From the NCBI RefSeq assembly GCF_002288925.2, contig NW_022098031.1, positions 2,511,159 through 2,575,158 on the forward strand: 64,000 nucleotides of DNA, in the 5' to 3' direction. This DNA is from Delphinapterus leucas (lineage: Eukaryota > Chordata > Mammalia > Artiodactyla > Monodontidae). Shown one piece after another: positions 45,811 to 57,900 of the stretch. The notes under the pieces are model-generated. The model worked only from the letters and a program-made list of their open reading frames with translations, did no database searches and was not told where the DNA came from. A program made the translations under genes and the position numbers. Within the stretch, counting starts at the first letter, position 1; each line of letters starts with the position of its first letter.

Positions 45811-48739
45811 TTCACCTTCAGAGCTTTGAACAATCAGTATTCAGTTTGATAAAAACACATACCACTTTCACCTCCATGTACATCAAAGCCCTACAAACTT
45901 CTCCAACTTCAATGTAACTTAGTGGAGTGGAACAAATCAGTTAATCCATGTCATGTTCTGTTCAGTTTTCATGGCATTCACGTTTGGCATGTTAGCTTTA
46001 TTTACTCTCTGCTTTTCTTACTGAAACCACTTCTCATCTTCAGACAGTTTTAAGTAGCTGTAAAATTAATCTTTCACAGTCCATTCTATGAAGAAACAGT
46101 TGGAAGTTAAGATACAGAAAGATGTATTTAAGTCACATACTATTTTCCATCTCTTCTGCTTTCAAAGATAAAACCCAGAATACAGGGATCTTCAGCATTG
46201 GAAAAAAAAAAATCATTCTGACACAGTATATGTCAAAAGAAATATTCTTCTAAAATATCCATTTTCCTCTTCTAAAATGTTACTTTGAAATGCCAGCCCA
46301 TAATTTCCAGACAGCATAAAGTACCGTAAAAATCAAAGGGAAGTTAGTGGGTTTTGTCTGAACAACACCTTCAATGTGCGATTTTAGTGCTTCAGTTTGG
46401 GATGTAGGGAGCTGGATATTCTGCATATTTCTTCCCTGTAATTCAATATGGCATGTCTAATAGTGTGAATAGTCTCTTTTTTGGATGGAGAGACAAGATG
46501 TGGGGGTAGGTGATGATGGTTCCAGTGACAGAGACTATGTGCAGTTAAGAACACTGTGCATAATTCATGCAATTCCATTTTTACTTTGCAAATGTGCCGC
46601 AAAATTTCAATTGGGTGCTCTAAGGGGGAAAAAAAAGAAATGCTTCAAGAGGTATTTTTAAATCCTCAACAATTCCATTTCAAGTCTCTTAAGTCTACAT
46701 CAATACCAACTATATTTATTGATATAGGTTCTATAAAATGCCTCCATTTAATCAACTGCTTTAATTGACCTTGACACTGATTTGACAACAAGCCTAAATT
46801 CCATTCCTCCTTCTTGATGTTCATGATAAAACTCTCATGCATTCGCGCTATTCAGAGAGCTGGCAGGTCATTTTTCAATGTCATTTCATGCAGCTTAGTG
46901 TTAAAGAAGTCTGTCTCAGAGAATGATTCTGTTTATTTAAACCACTGATGAAAACTTAAAGACTCAAATTGTTTCAGGTAACAATAACACAAATGGCAAA
47001 CATCATGGAAAACAAACAAAAATGATTTTGATTATAGAAATTACTGAGTCACTCCCTTCTGCCCCCTCCCCAAACAATTCAATAAACAAACAAAGGCAAG
47101 CAATGAAAAAACTATGAGGTGATGGAGACTGGAGAATTCTGACTGGACAGGTGAAAATGACAGGAGTCTGGGGAAGAAAAAGCGACTGGTCAATACATGA
47201 TAAAATCTGGTCCAGGTAATGGGAAAAAAAATGGTTGCTCAGTTTAGACAAAGGCCCACGTTAAAGAAAAGCAACACACAGGGAACCCAAGAAACAGATA
47301 AAGGCCTTACCTAGAAATGTAAAGCTGGTGTCTTTTGTGCCAGTGAGGGGAGGAGAAAAGATATGTAAGAGACTGTGGTTGGCCAGGGCTGAGTGATGCT
47401 GAAGTAAGGTCTTGCTTGGACAGTGTGACTGATGACCAGAACTACCACTTCCATGAGAGAATGAGGTTAATGGCAGCAGTAGGAAGCAGATTGTAACTAA
47501 CCTACATAAAGTTAACTGGTCTGTGGAGACTCCCTCCTGGTTACTAGCTCCCCTCTCAAGAAGGAGAGCCTTCCCTCTGAGGTAGTGTTACCCTGGATCT
47601 AAGTGTAGTTGCAGTGGTAATAAAAGCACCTACTATTTCAGGTAGCATATGATTTCCTTGGAAACCATATGGATTACATGAATAGCATGTGAGTTACTGA
47701 GAAAAGAATCCAAGTGTCAATTTAACCACTTAAGAGCGAGAAGATAAAGGACAGAAATGAGAAGTTGTGAGATGCCTCAAGTCATCTGCATGCATGTCCC
47801 CCCTTTACACATTGTTTTAAAAACAACAGGAGAAATTTTGAAGGGTCTAGGTTCAAAATAGTCTTGTTATTAATTTAAGTATGTACTCTTTGCCCACTTT
47901 GGTAGTCATGAGAAACTGCAGCATTCCTGTGTTCTCTAACCTGCACCGAATCTAACATGTCCTAATGATTAGGTAAATGCCTAATAAGTAAATGCCTAAT
48001 TCATCAATATATTGCACACAGAGAAGCCCAATCAATTCCTTTATATGGTTCTCAAACCTCACTATTGCACATCCAGCTCTTTCAAATGGCTCAAGAGTCA
48101 CTTTAGTCTAGCTCAGTCTTCTCTTAAAACAGTTAGCGAGTCACACTGTAAGCAAAAAAGATGGGTTATTTTCCAGGCTCCTCTAGTAGCCAAAAAACCA
48201 AGGCACCTTTGTGGCCTAATTGTCAAATTTTCAGAGGGATGCTTGCTCCCAATCTAATGGTCAATGGAGAGGCTACATCTGAACTGTTCTGAGCTTTTTG
48301 ATCTAAAGGTGTTTAACTCTCTCACTGTCAGTGAAGGGGGTGGTGTGGGAAGCAAGAGGTAAAGCTGAAACTGAGAAGGACTACTAATAAAATTTCCCAG
48401 TACTCTTGGGGTTAAATCACTTTTAATTCAACGGGTTTTCAGGGGAATGAGGTAGCAGTGACTTCTGTATAATAGAGAATTGGGCATGAGTCACAGCTTC
48501 TTGAGCGCAAGATGACTCAGGGACCCAATGGTTAATTTTCTCTGTCACTCTCTAGATACATCATAGAAACAGCAAGTAGACTGAAGCAAACTTTTCAAGA
48601 GTAAGAAGAGAAGCTAGAAGAGAACGGAATAGTGCTACACGGTTCTGAATGAAAATAACTGTTAATCCTGAAAGGAAGTAAAATCAAGACATTTCAGAAA
48701 AACAAAACCTGGGCATTAACCATTGATAGACCTTCAATA
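45811..48739. other. Long unassigned unique DNA
   Basis: Nearly 3 kb without a recognisable gene or repeat. The frames at 46384-46602 (-, 72 codons), 47003-47251 (-, 82 codons) and 48012-48257 (+, 81 codons) show no known domain. Two AP-1-type heptamers lie at 48487-48519. A small duplication 'taaatgcctaa' lies near 47973-47999. Confidence 0.5.
48487..48519. promoter_or_regulatory. Pair of AP-1-type (TRE) heptamers
   Basis: TGAGTCA at 48487-48493 and TGACTCA at 48513-48519 are both perfect consensus heptamers, 26 bases apart start to start, in DNA I do not recognise as a repeat. AP-1 or NF-E2/BACH factors bind such sites. Function is unproven; short motifs occur by chance. Confidence 0.4.
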
Positions 48740-50130
48740 AAGGAACTTTTGGAAGGAAACTGAACCAAAAAGGAAAAAGTGAGATGCAAGAAGTAATAGT
48801 GATCAAAGAAGATCATAGATGTGTAAGTAAATCTAAGCAAATGATAACCACATAATGCAATACAATTAATGATAATTTGAAAGACAAAAATCAGAATTGC
48901 TCTTGTGGAATTAGAACACTGGAGAACAGTTCTATGGAAATTGAAAGAAAGTAATGGAAGTCAAAGCATTCTACAATGGCCCGTAAATACTATATTATTC
49001 AGAAGGAACACAGGGATATTGATTAACTTTAGTTTTTGTTAAATATGCACATTAAGTGTTTAAGAGTGACTATTAAAGAACAGAATCAAGGTACAACTTC
49101 CAAATCAGTATAGGAAAACATATACTTTAAAAATACCTCAAATATTTCAAAAGAAGTCTCTCTAATATGAAAAAAAAAGAAAAGCAAGATAAACTGAAAA
49201 CTAAATCTATTAAAAATAAATGCAAATATATTCATAAACACAATAAATATAAAGTAATCCAATTTATTAGTTAAAAATATGTATTTTCAGGTTGTGCTAA
49301 ATTTTCCTAGCTATATTGTTTAAAGAGAAATATAAAACAAAAGCACCCATAAATACTAACAATCAAGTCTGTGAAAATTTGGTGTAGCTATATTACGATC
49401 AAGCAAAATAGACTTAAACTTAAAAAAAAAGAAAGACACTGGGCTTCCCTGGTGGCGCAGTGGTTGAGAGTCCGCCTGCCGATGCAGGGGACACGGGTTC
49501 GTGCCCCGGTCCAGGAAGATCCCACATGCCGCGGAGCGGATGGGCCCGTGAGCCATGGCCACTGGGCCTGTGCGTCCGGAGCCTGTGCTCCGCAACAGGA
49601 GAGGCCACAACAGTGAGAGGCCCGTGTACCGCAAAAAAAAAAAAGAAAAGAAAAAAGAAAGACACTGCTAAAGATAAAATAGGATGATGCAATATAACAA
49701 ATAGTTTAATCAGGAATACATAAGAATTCTAACTCACTTTGTACTTAATAATACAAACTAAAAAGGACATAAAGCACAAAGTGAATTACTAAGAAATTAA
49801 CAAAGCTAAGTTAAAATGAGGAAATTGTACATACTTGGATGCAGAAAAATTTTAAATATCTTTCTTAGGAGTTAATAGATCAATAGACAAAATAAATGTG
49901 TGAGTTTATAGAAGATTGAACCAATAGGAAAAAAACATATGCCCATGTATCATATACATAGAGCAGCATTCAAAATTGGAGAATACAGATGTTTCAGGAA
50001 CAAAGGGGACATTTATGATAATTTATCACATATTAAGCTACAAACTAAGCCTTAACCAATATAAAGACTCCCACATTAGGAAGTTATGAGTTTGCCACTC
50101 ACCCCAAGTATTTTTTTACCATGGTGGCCT
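48740..50130 (+). repeat. Ancient L1 (L1M/HAL1 type) remnant, holding a SINE
   Basis: The clearest part is ORF2 endonuclease-region text on both sides of the SINE: 'gatcaagcaaaatagacttaaac' before it, and 'gctaaagataaaataggatg', 'agttaatagatcaatagac' and 'tatgataatttatcacatattaagctac' after it. The left part from 48740 to about 49080 is less certain. Confidence 0.65.
49442..49656 (+). mobile_element. CHR SINE (+) with target-site duplication
   Basis: Head 'ggcttccctggtggcgcag', B-box region 'gacacgggttcgtgcccc', body 'gggcccgtgagccatggcc', and end 'gaggcccgtgtaccgc' followed by an A-rich tail. 'gaaagacactg' at 49431-49441 is repeated at 49657-49667. The open frames crossing it on both strands (60-92 codons) are SINE by-products. 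Confidence 0.96.
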
Positions 50131-50555
50131 TGAAAGCATTAACAAAGAACTCACAAGCAAACTACTGAGGGGGAAAATGGGAGTACAAATGAACACATGC
50201 AAAATCATACCATTCACTAAAACAATCATATAGTAAAAATATAAAAACCTGTATGTGAAGTTTTGGAATTTAAGAGATGTCACCTCTTGCAGATATTATA
50301 AGGAGTAGGGGGGACTAGGGAAACAGCTTTATTGTAATATTTCTTAAAACTACCATTTTCACAGGTATTCATTATATTATTTTTATGTCATTTCATATGC
50401 CTTTGATTATAAAATTTCAATTTTATAATCAAAAATAAGCTAAAAAATAAATAACTGTTCTGTATATTTCTTACTGTGAGAAAATACAGTTTGTAACAAG
50501 TTATCTTTCTTGTAAAAAGGATATAGTAGTTCAAATTCTCAAAAATAACAAGAAT
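50131..50555. other. Unassigned DNA upstream of an L1
   Basis: No gene or confident repeat. The 136-codon minus frame at 50388-50798 begins in the adjacent L1 5' UTR and ends here. Confidence 0.45.
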
Positions 50556-51700
50556 GTGGAGGAGGATCAAGATGGCGGAGTAGGAGGACATGGAACTCAC
50601 ATCCCCCCACAAACAAATCAAAAATACATCTAGATGAGGAAAAATTCTCACCAAAATCCAGCTGGAAACTGGCAGAAGATCTCTTTCGCAACCAGAGCTG
50701 CAAAAAAGATCTCCATGTAACTGCATAGGACAGAAAAAATAGGCATCTGGATGGGACTGGCACCCTTGGGAGGAATCTGTGAAGGAGGCAAGGTCCACAG
50801 GGGCAGGCCCTCACCCTGGGGAATGCCCTTGTCTGCTGAGAGTCTGCTGGGACAGATAGAGGGACTGGAGCAGCCTGGACTCTGCTCATGAGAGTGCACA
50901 CATGCTGGCTTGCTAGCAATCAGGGAGCTAGACTGGTGCTGATGTCTGCCACCTTGCTGCACTACCCAGCCCAAAACACAGACCGGATCGGGCTACTAGT
51001 ACATGCACTGACTAAGCACTGAATCTCCAGCAGATGGGCCCTGGGAGAGGACTTGATCTAGCTGCATGGAGACAACCCAAAAGGCCTGGGCTGTAGTCTG
51101 GGTCAAACCTCAGAGCCCACTGTCAGCACTCACAGAGCAGGGACAGGTCCAACAGCAGCACACTTGGTTGGCATACATACTGGATGGCACCACAGAAACA
51201 CATGTCTCAGGCAGACAACTCCTGGGAAGGAGTACTCAGTTGTTCATTCCTGGCAGGAGTACTCCAGTTCCACCCACCTCACACCACAGCTTGGAGTCAG
51301 CTCTGGGGGAGGCAGGTCCTGGGAAAGGCCTGACACAGAGGCAGCCAAGGTGCCTGTTGGCAGCAAAACCACCTCAATTCCTGCAGCCACAGAACCCCAG
51401 ACTCCAGCATCAGCCCACTTGACAACATAGCCTAGCACTAGGTCTGGCACAAACACAGTAAAGAAAGGGATGCAACCTTGGGCTGCTTCTGGGCAGAACC
51501 ACGTGTGCCTGCACAGGCAGCACGTAGGTTCACTGTGACCACAGGGGCCTCACTTGCTTCAGTGCTCACCTCCTTTGGGATAGAGCATGTACTCAAGGGC
51601 AATGGAGGCTTATCAAACCTGACCCTCAGTGCTCTGCTCCAATAACTGGGGAGAAGACTTCGCCCCCAAAAGGGCTGAAGAGAAATACTGAAAGGCCATC
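50556..51700 (+). promoter_or_regulatory. L1 5' UTR with YY1-type start motif
   Basis: 'caagatggcgg' at 50568-50578 fits the YY1 consensus seen at L1 5' ends. The rest is GC-richer and codes for nothing recognisable. Antisense frames of 108-136 codons and a sense frame of 118 codons are open here. Confidence 0.75.
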
Positions 51701-52171
51701 TCTAATCAGAAAAGAAGGAAGAATCTACAGGAAAGGGAAAATCACAATAGGAAAGGCAAATATATAAAAGGATTGAAGATCACTTAATTAAGCTAGTATA
51801 TAGATTAAAAAACAATAAAAAATAAACCAGTTATAACTACAATGAAGAACAAAAGTATAACCATGAAGATGTAAAATAAGACATCATAAAAACAAAATGT
51901 GGCGGAGCGGAGTAAAAAGTGTAAATTTTTTAGAATGTGCTTGAACTTATATGACTATCAGTCTAAAGTAAGTAGATATAGAACATACTTGAAAATCAGG
52001 GTAACCACAAATCAAAACCCAAATATATATAATGTATATAGATTTACAAAAACCAAAAAGAAAGGAACTCAAGTATAATACAAAAGAAAAACATCAAACC
52101 ACAAAAGGAAAAACAAGAAGAAGAAAGGAACAAAAAAGAATTAAAAAATCAACTGGAAAACAAGATTTAAA

Positions 52172-54837
52172 ATGGCAATAAGTATATAAATATCAATACT
52201 TACTTTAAATGTCAATGGACTAAGTGCTCGAATCAAAAGACAAAGAGTGGCAGATTGGATTAAAAGAACAAAAACCTACAATATGCTGCCTACAAGAGAC
52301 TCACTTCAGGTTGAAAGACACACACAGATTGAAAGTGAGGGGGGGAAAAGATATTTCAAACAAATGGAAATGACAAAAAAGTGAGAGCAGCAATACTCAT
52401 ATCAGACAAAATAGACTTTAAAACAAAGTCCATAAAGAAAAACAAAGAAGGGCATTATACAATGATAAAGGGATCAGTACAAGAAGAGGATATTACATTT
52501 GTTAAAATATATACACCCAATATAGGAGCACATAAATACATAAAACAAACACTAACAGACATAAAGGGAGAAACTGATAGGAATACAATAACAGTAGGAG
52601 ACCCCCACTGTCATCCCACTGACATCAATGGACAGATCTTCCAGACAGAAAATCAATAAGGCAACAGAGCTCCTACATGACACAGTAGACCGTCTATCTA
52701 CAGGACACCACATCCAAAAAAATAAGAATACACATGCTTTCAAGCACACATGGAACACTCTCTAGGATAGACCACATACTAGGTCATGAAGCAAACCTCA
52801 ACAAATTTAAGAGTATAGAAATTATTTCAAGCATCTTTTCTGATCAGAATGGCATGAAACTAGGAATCAACCACAGAGAAAAATGGGGGGAAAATGAACA
52901 CATGGAGACTAAACAACATGTTACTAAAACCCCAGTGAGTCAATGATGAAATCAAAGAGGAAATTTTAAAAATACCCCAAGACAAACAACAATGAAAACA
53001 CAACCATACAAAATCTATGGGATGCAGCAAACGCAATTCAAAGAGGGGAGTTCATAGCGATACAGGCCTTCCTCAAGAGACAAGAAAAATCTCAAACAAC
53101 CTAACCTATAACCTAAAAGAATTAGAAAAATTTGTTCCCTCCCAAACAAAACTCAAAGTCAGCCATAGGAAGGAAATAATAAAGATCAGAGAAGAAATAT
53201 TAAATAAGAGATAAAAAAAGTAAAGATCAATAAAACCAACTGTTGGTTTTTTGAAACGATAAACAAAATCGACAAACCCATAGTCAGGCTCACCAGGAAG
53301 AGAGAGAGGACTCAAATAAAATAAGAAATGAAAGAGGAGAAATAACAACTGATACTGGAGAAATACAAAAAGTCATAAGAGAATACTGTGAACAGTTATA
53401 TGCCAACAAATTGGACAACCTAGAAGAAATGGACAGGTTTCTAGAAATATAAAGCCTGACAAAATTGAGTAAAGAATAAACAGATAATTTGAAGAGACTG
53501 ATCCTAGAAGGGAACTAGAATCTGTAATTTAAAAAACTCTCTTCAAACAAAAGTCCAGGACCAGATGGCTTCACTGGGGAATTCTACCAAACATACAAAG
53601 AAGAACTTATACCTATCCTTCTCAAATTCTTCCAGAAGACTGAAGAGAAGGGAACCCTCCCAAATTAATTCTGTGAAGCCAACATCACCAAGATACAAAA
53701 GCCAGATAGATGTTACAAAAAAAGAAAATAACAGGCCAATATCTTTGATGAATATAGATGCAAAAAGCCTCAATAAAATATTAGCAAACTGAATCCAAGC
53801 ATACATGAAAAGGATCATACACCATAATCAAGCTGGATTAATTCCAGAGTCACAAAGATGGTTCAAAATATGCAAATCAATCAATGTGTTACACCACATT
53901 AAAAAAAGGAATGACAAAAACCACATGATTATCTCAAAAGACGCAGAAAAAGCATGTGACAAAATCCAACATTCACTCATGATAAAAACTCTTACCGAAG
54001 TGGGTACAGAGGTAATATATCAAGATAATAAAAGCCATTTATGACAAACCCACAGCCAACATAATACTCAACATTGAAAAGTTGAAAGCCTTCCTGCTAA
54101 ATCCTGGAACAAGACAAAGAAGCCCACTCTCACCACTTCTATTCAACATAGTATTGGAAGTCCTAGCCAAATAAATCAGACAAGAAAAAGAAATAAAAGG
54201 TACTCAAATTGGAAGGGAAGAGGTAAAACTGTCATTATTTGCTGATGACATGATACTTTATATAGAGAACCCTAAAGACTCCACACAAAAACTATTAGAA
54301 CTAATAAATTAATTCAGCAAGGTAGCAATATACAAGATTAATACACAGAAATCTGTTGCATTTCTTTACACTAACAATAAAATATCAGAAAGTAAAAAGT
54401 AACAATCCCATTTAAAACCACATCAAAAAATAAAATAAAATAAAATACCTAGGAATAAATTTAACCAAGGAGGTGAAAAACCTATATGCTAAAAACTACT
54501 GGTAAATGAAATTGAAAATTATTCAAAGAAATGGAAATATATCTTATGCTCTTGGATTGGAAGAATTAATATTATTAAAATGGCAATACTACCCAAAGCA
54601 ATCTACAGATTTAATGTGATCCCTGTCAAAATACCCATGACGTTTTTCACTAAACTAAAACAAATAGTTCTAAAATTTATATGGAACTACAAACGACACA
54701 AAAATATGTGCCACACACCCAATGGAATGTTACTCAGCCATAAAAGGAATAAAATATTGCCATTTGCAGCAACATGGATGGACCTAGAGAATATCATACT
54801 AAATGAAGTAAGTCAAACAGAGACAAATATTATATGA
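52172..54837 (+). pseudogene. L1 ORF2 (+), broken, with a C-terminal deletion
   Basis: Endonuclease pieces include 'AAILISDKIDFKTKSIKKNK' and 'MIKGSVQEEDITFVKIYTPN' (52381-52659). Reverse-transcriptase pieces include 'MNIDAKSLNKILAN' (53565-53792) and 'MKRIIHHNQAGLIPESQRW' (53805-54044). '[12 protein letters not shown]' near 54227-54270 keeps the catalytic FADD. Stops and frameshifts separate these. At about 54700 the frame jumps from 'IWNYKRHKN' to the extreme C-terminus ('[19 protein letters not shown]'), so roughly 1 kb of the C-terminal coding region is missing. Confidence 0.88.
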
Positions 54838-55185
54838 TACCAATTATATGTGGAATCTAAAAAATAATACAAATGAATCTATATACAAAACAGAAACATA
54901 CTCACAGATATAGAAAACGAATTTATGGTTATCACAGGGGAAAAGTATGGTGGAGGGATAAATTAGAAGTATGGGATTAACAGATACAAGCTACTATACA
55001 TAAAATAGATAAGCAACAAGGATTTACTGTATAGCACAGGGAACTATATTCAATATCTTATAATAAACTTTAATGGAAAATAACCTGAAAAAGAAAATAT
55101 ATATACACAACCGATTCACTTTAATGTACACCTAAAACTAATGCAACATTGTAAATCAACTATACTTCAATTTAAAAATAAGAAA

Positions 55186-57104
55186 AGAATAAATAAACAA
55201 GAGACAGTAAGATTTCAACCAGCCCTCAACTCCTTTACACCTACCTCTCACCTATCTCACTATTTTTTCTATAACCCTACACTGTGCTTTTGTAATGATG
55301 TATTTCTAAAGTTAAATTTTGAGTTGTAATTTCCTATCACCAATGATCACATGTTAATAGTTCTAATCAGATTTTTTAATTAATTTCATAAAGTATGTTA
55401 TTCATCAGGAAGATTTTTCATTTTAGCAAATTTTTTTATTTCACTAAAAAGTTTTTCTTTTAAATACACTTTTACAGATATGTAGCAATACTTGGAAAGA
55501 CATGAATAAAATAATTTTCACTTGCTCTGTAAAAAAATTAAAAATAAGAAAAAATTTAAAAATAAAAAATAGTTTTCAATAAAATGAAAGCAATGGAAGA
55601 TAATTTTATGTTTGAGGATGTAAGTGAATTTTAAAAGGTGAACCAAAACAATTTAAAAGTAAAATTAGAGATAACCAACCACTGCAAAATATTACCTCCT
55701 GTTTGGATGTATTTGCAGAAATCTTCCATCATATTTTTCCCTAAACTGTACTATAACAAGCATTAATGGGCATTCTTGGTGAAAGTTTAGGAAACATTAC
55801 ACATTGTTTCTCTTCCTGGAGAATCACAAGGCATATTATTACATGAAATGGCTCTGAGAAACTACTGGCCTGTTTAATTTTGTTTAACTTCAATTTTCGC
55901 AAATTCATTTGATTATAAAACCCTTGTTCTAAGGAACGTCTATTAGCAACTGTCAGGATATTAATGTCCCATTGAACACAATTTAGGAAATATTTCCCAT
56001 AACCTTTGTTTCCTAAACTCACAACTAAGTGGGAAATACTTTACATCAACCATTTATATTTCGTTTATATAAAGAGTAAGGGTGTGCAATCATTCTTCAG
56101 GTGAAGTGCCTCAAATGATTTTTTTCCTTCCAATGCCTATTGTCATTTCTGTAGTTAAAATTAAAAGAGAAGGTGTACTAAATACTGAACAGAACTTGTG
56201 AACCCATCAAGCCTTTACTCTTAACGATTTACCAAACATCAGATATTTTTCATTCAAAATATTTTTGATTCAGTTTTGTTTACCATGGATTGTAAAACCA
56301 AAACAGAAAACTAATTAAATACAAAAACGAAAAGGGAGAAAATAAAACTATCTGAAACACAGATATAACCACCATTATGGCTATAGAGCTATGATGGACC
56401 TAGTTTTATATATATTTTTCTTAGTTATATATGTATATCTTTTTCTTAATGTACTTTTCCAAAGGACTTTGCTCAACTGAAGTGCTCTCTCCCTCCCTTA
56501 TTCTCGTTTTCTTTTTCTCTCCTTCTCTCCTTCTCAAGTAACCTGATTTCTATCCTAAAAATAATTCATAATATTCTCTGAAGGCCAGTGTTTTCATGAT
56601 TTAACATATACCATCTGAGATGCAATCAATTTAAGTTCATCATGTAGACCAAACAGGCTTGATATCAAAGGCAAAGTCCAAGAGAAACACCTTCTGTTAG
56701 GCTTTCAGCACCAGGGTTAAATTTTTGCTTTACCAGAAGAGCAATTTAAGAGCTCCAATGATCAGCACTCTAGTCCTTTTATGGACTGTCATAAAAGAGC
56801 AGCCAGCAATATTTCCATTATTATTGTGTAGGCTTCATTTCATTCATGTATTTATGCACTCATTTATTCATCCACTTAACTAGAAACACCATACATTTAA
56901 CTAGAAAATAAAGATTTAGACTCCCTTTTCAAACTAAACTGGATTATACAGGCCTGCTTGTATCATGGTAAATGTATAGGGAAAAGCGAGAGAAAACTCA
57001 TTATTTCAATTTGGCACTGGCTCTCAAGCATTACTATTTCAGTAATCCTATATTTAGTTTAGCAAAGTATTATTTTGTGGAAGCAGAGAATATGATTGAA
57101 AGTT
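55186..57104. other. Unassigned AT-rich DNA
   Basis: No gene or confident repeat over 1.9 kb. The 93-codon minus frame at 55741-56022 has no known motif. A-rich patches occur at 55530-55570. Confidence 0.45.
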
Positions 57105-57900
57105 ATATGCCTCAGTCCATGAGCAGTCCCACTGGCACAGGGACCTGCTGGGAAACCTGGTGGGCCCCTAGAGATCCTGAAATTAACCTATATTGTGCTC
57201 CAGCCTTTCCAGCCCCCATTCATAAACAGTCCAAAGTATCCTGGGAAACATGCCTGTTAGTGACCTCTGAGGCAGGGCAGCCAAATTCAGTCCAATAGCA
57301 ACTCCTAAAATGGACCTTTGACTCAGCTTGAACCTCTCCCCGCTGTGGTCCACAAGTAGTCCACCTTTAGTCAGGCTTTCACAGACCCACCAGGAGACAT
57401 GCTGGCCTGTGCCTCTGAAAGTAAGCCTGCCAACCTCAGTCCAACTGCAGATTCTACAACAGCCCTTTAACTTGGCTGCAGTCCCTCCCAGTCATGGTCA
57501 GGGTGCACTGCTGCCTGTCCAAGGACCTGGCAGGAGATGAGCCCATCTGTGCCTCCATAGCAAGGTGTGTAGACCTCAACCCTGGCTGTGGACCCAAAGT
57601 AGCCCTGGGTCTCAGTTCCAGGCCCTCTCAACCATAATCTGGATCCAGTCTTGCCTACTCAGGAACATATCCAGTGACCTGACAAGGAACCCTCCCAGCT
57701 ACCCATCAGGATACCACCTGTCTATGCACCTGGTAAAAGGCCTGCAGTCCAAGGATCCAACTTCAGACCCAGAAGTGAATCCTTGTCCCAGTGCCACCCT
57801 ACTGAACAAGGTCCTAGAGATAGTCCCATTCATCTAGGGATCATACAGGATCCAGGTGATCCCAAACCCCTTGTAACAAGCCTGCTAACCACTGATCCCA
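57105..57900 (+). repeat. Degenerate tandem array, about 145-bp period, joined to L1
   Basis: This GC-richer block repeats a theme of the form 'actcagcttgaacctctcc' (57321), 'acttggctgcagtccctcc' (57470), 'tctcagttccaggccctctc' (57610). The spacings are 149 and 140 bases, and similar preceding words include 'caggagacatgctggcctgtgcc' and 'caggagatgagcccatctgtgcc'. Four or more diverged units are visible. It runs straight into L1 ORF2 text at about 57920, so it may be monomers of an old L1 5' UTR. A minisatellite is the alternative. The + frames inside (70-124 codons) look like by-products. Confidence 0.6.

Larger units (their letters stand above)
50556..55185 (+). mobile_element. LINE-1 (+) with 5' end retained, internally deleted
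   Basis: It starts 'ggaggaggatcaagatggcgg', the L1 5' end, with a 5' UTR to about 51700, inter-ORF sequence at 51700-52170, ORF2 at 52172-54837, and a 3' UTR ending 'caactatacttcaatttaaa' near 55173. A recognisable ORF1 is missing. The total of 4.6 kb is short of the about 6 kb expected. 'aaaaataacaagaat' at the left and 'aaaaataagaaaagaat' at the right may be a diverged target duplication. Confidence 0.88.

Noticed and set aside
49442..49656. tRNA gene, because of A- and B-box-like sequences
   Set aside because: The boxes belong to a tRNA-derived SINE with a poly(A) tail and target duplication. No tRNA cloverleaf or terminator is present.
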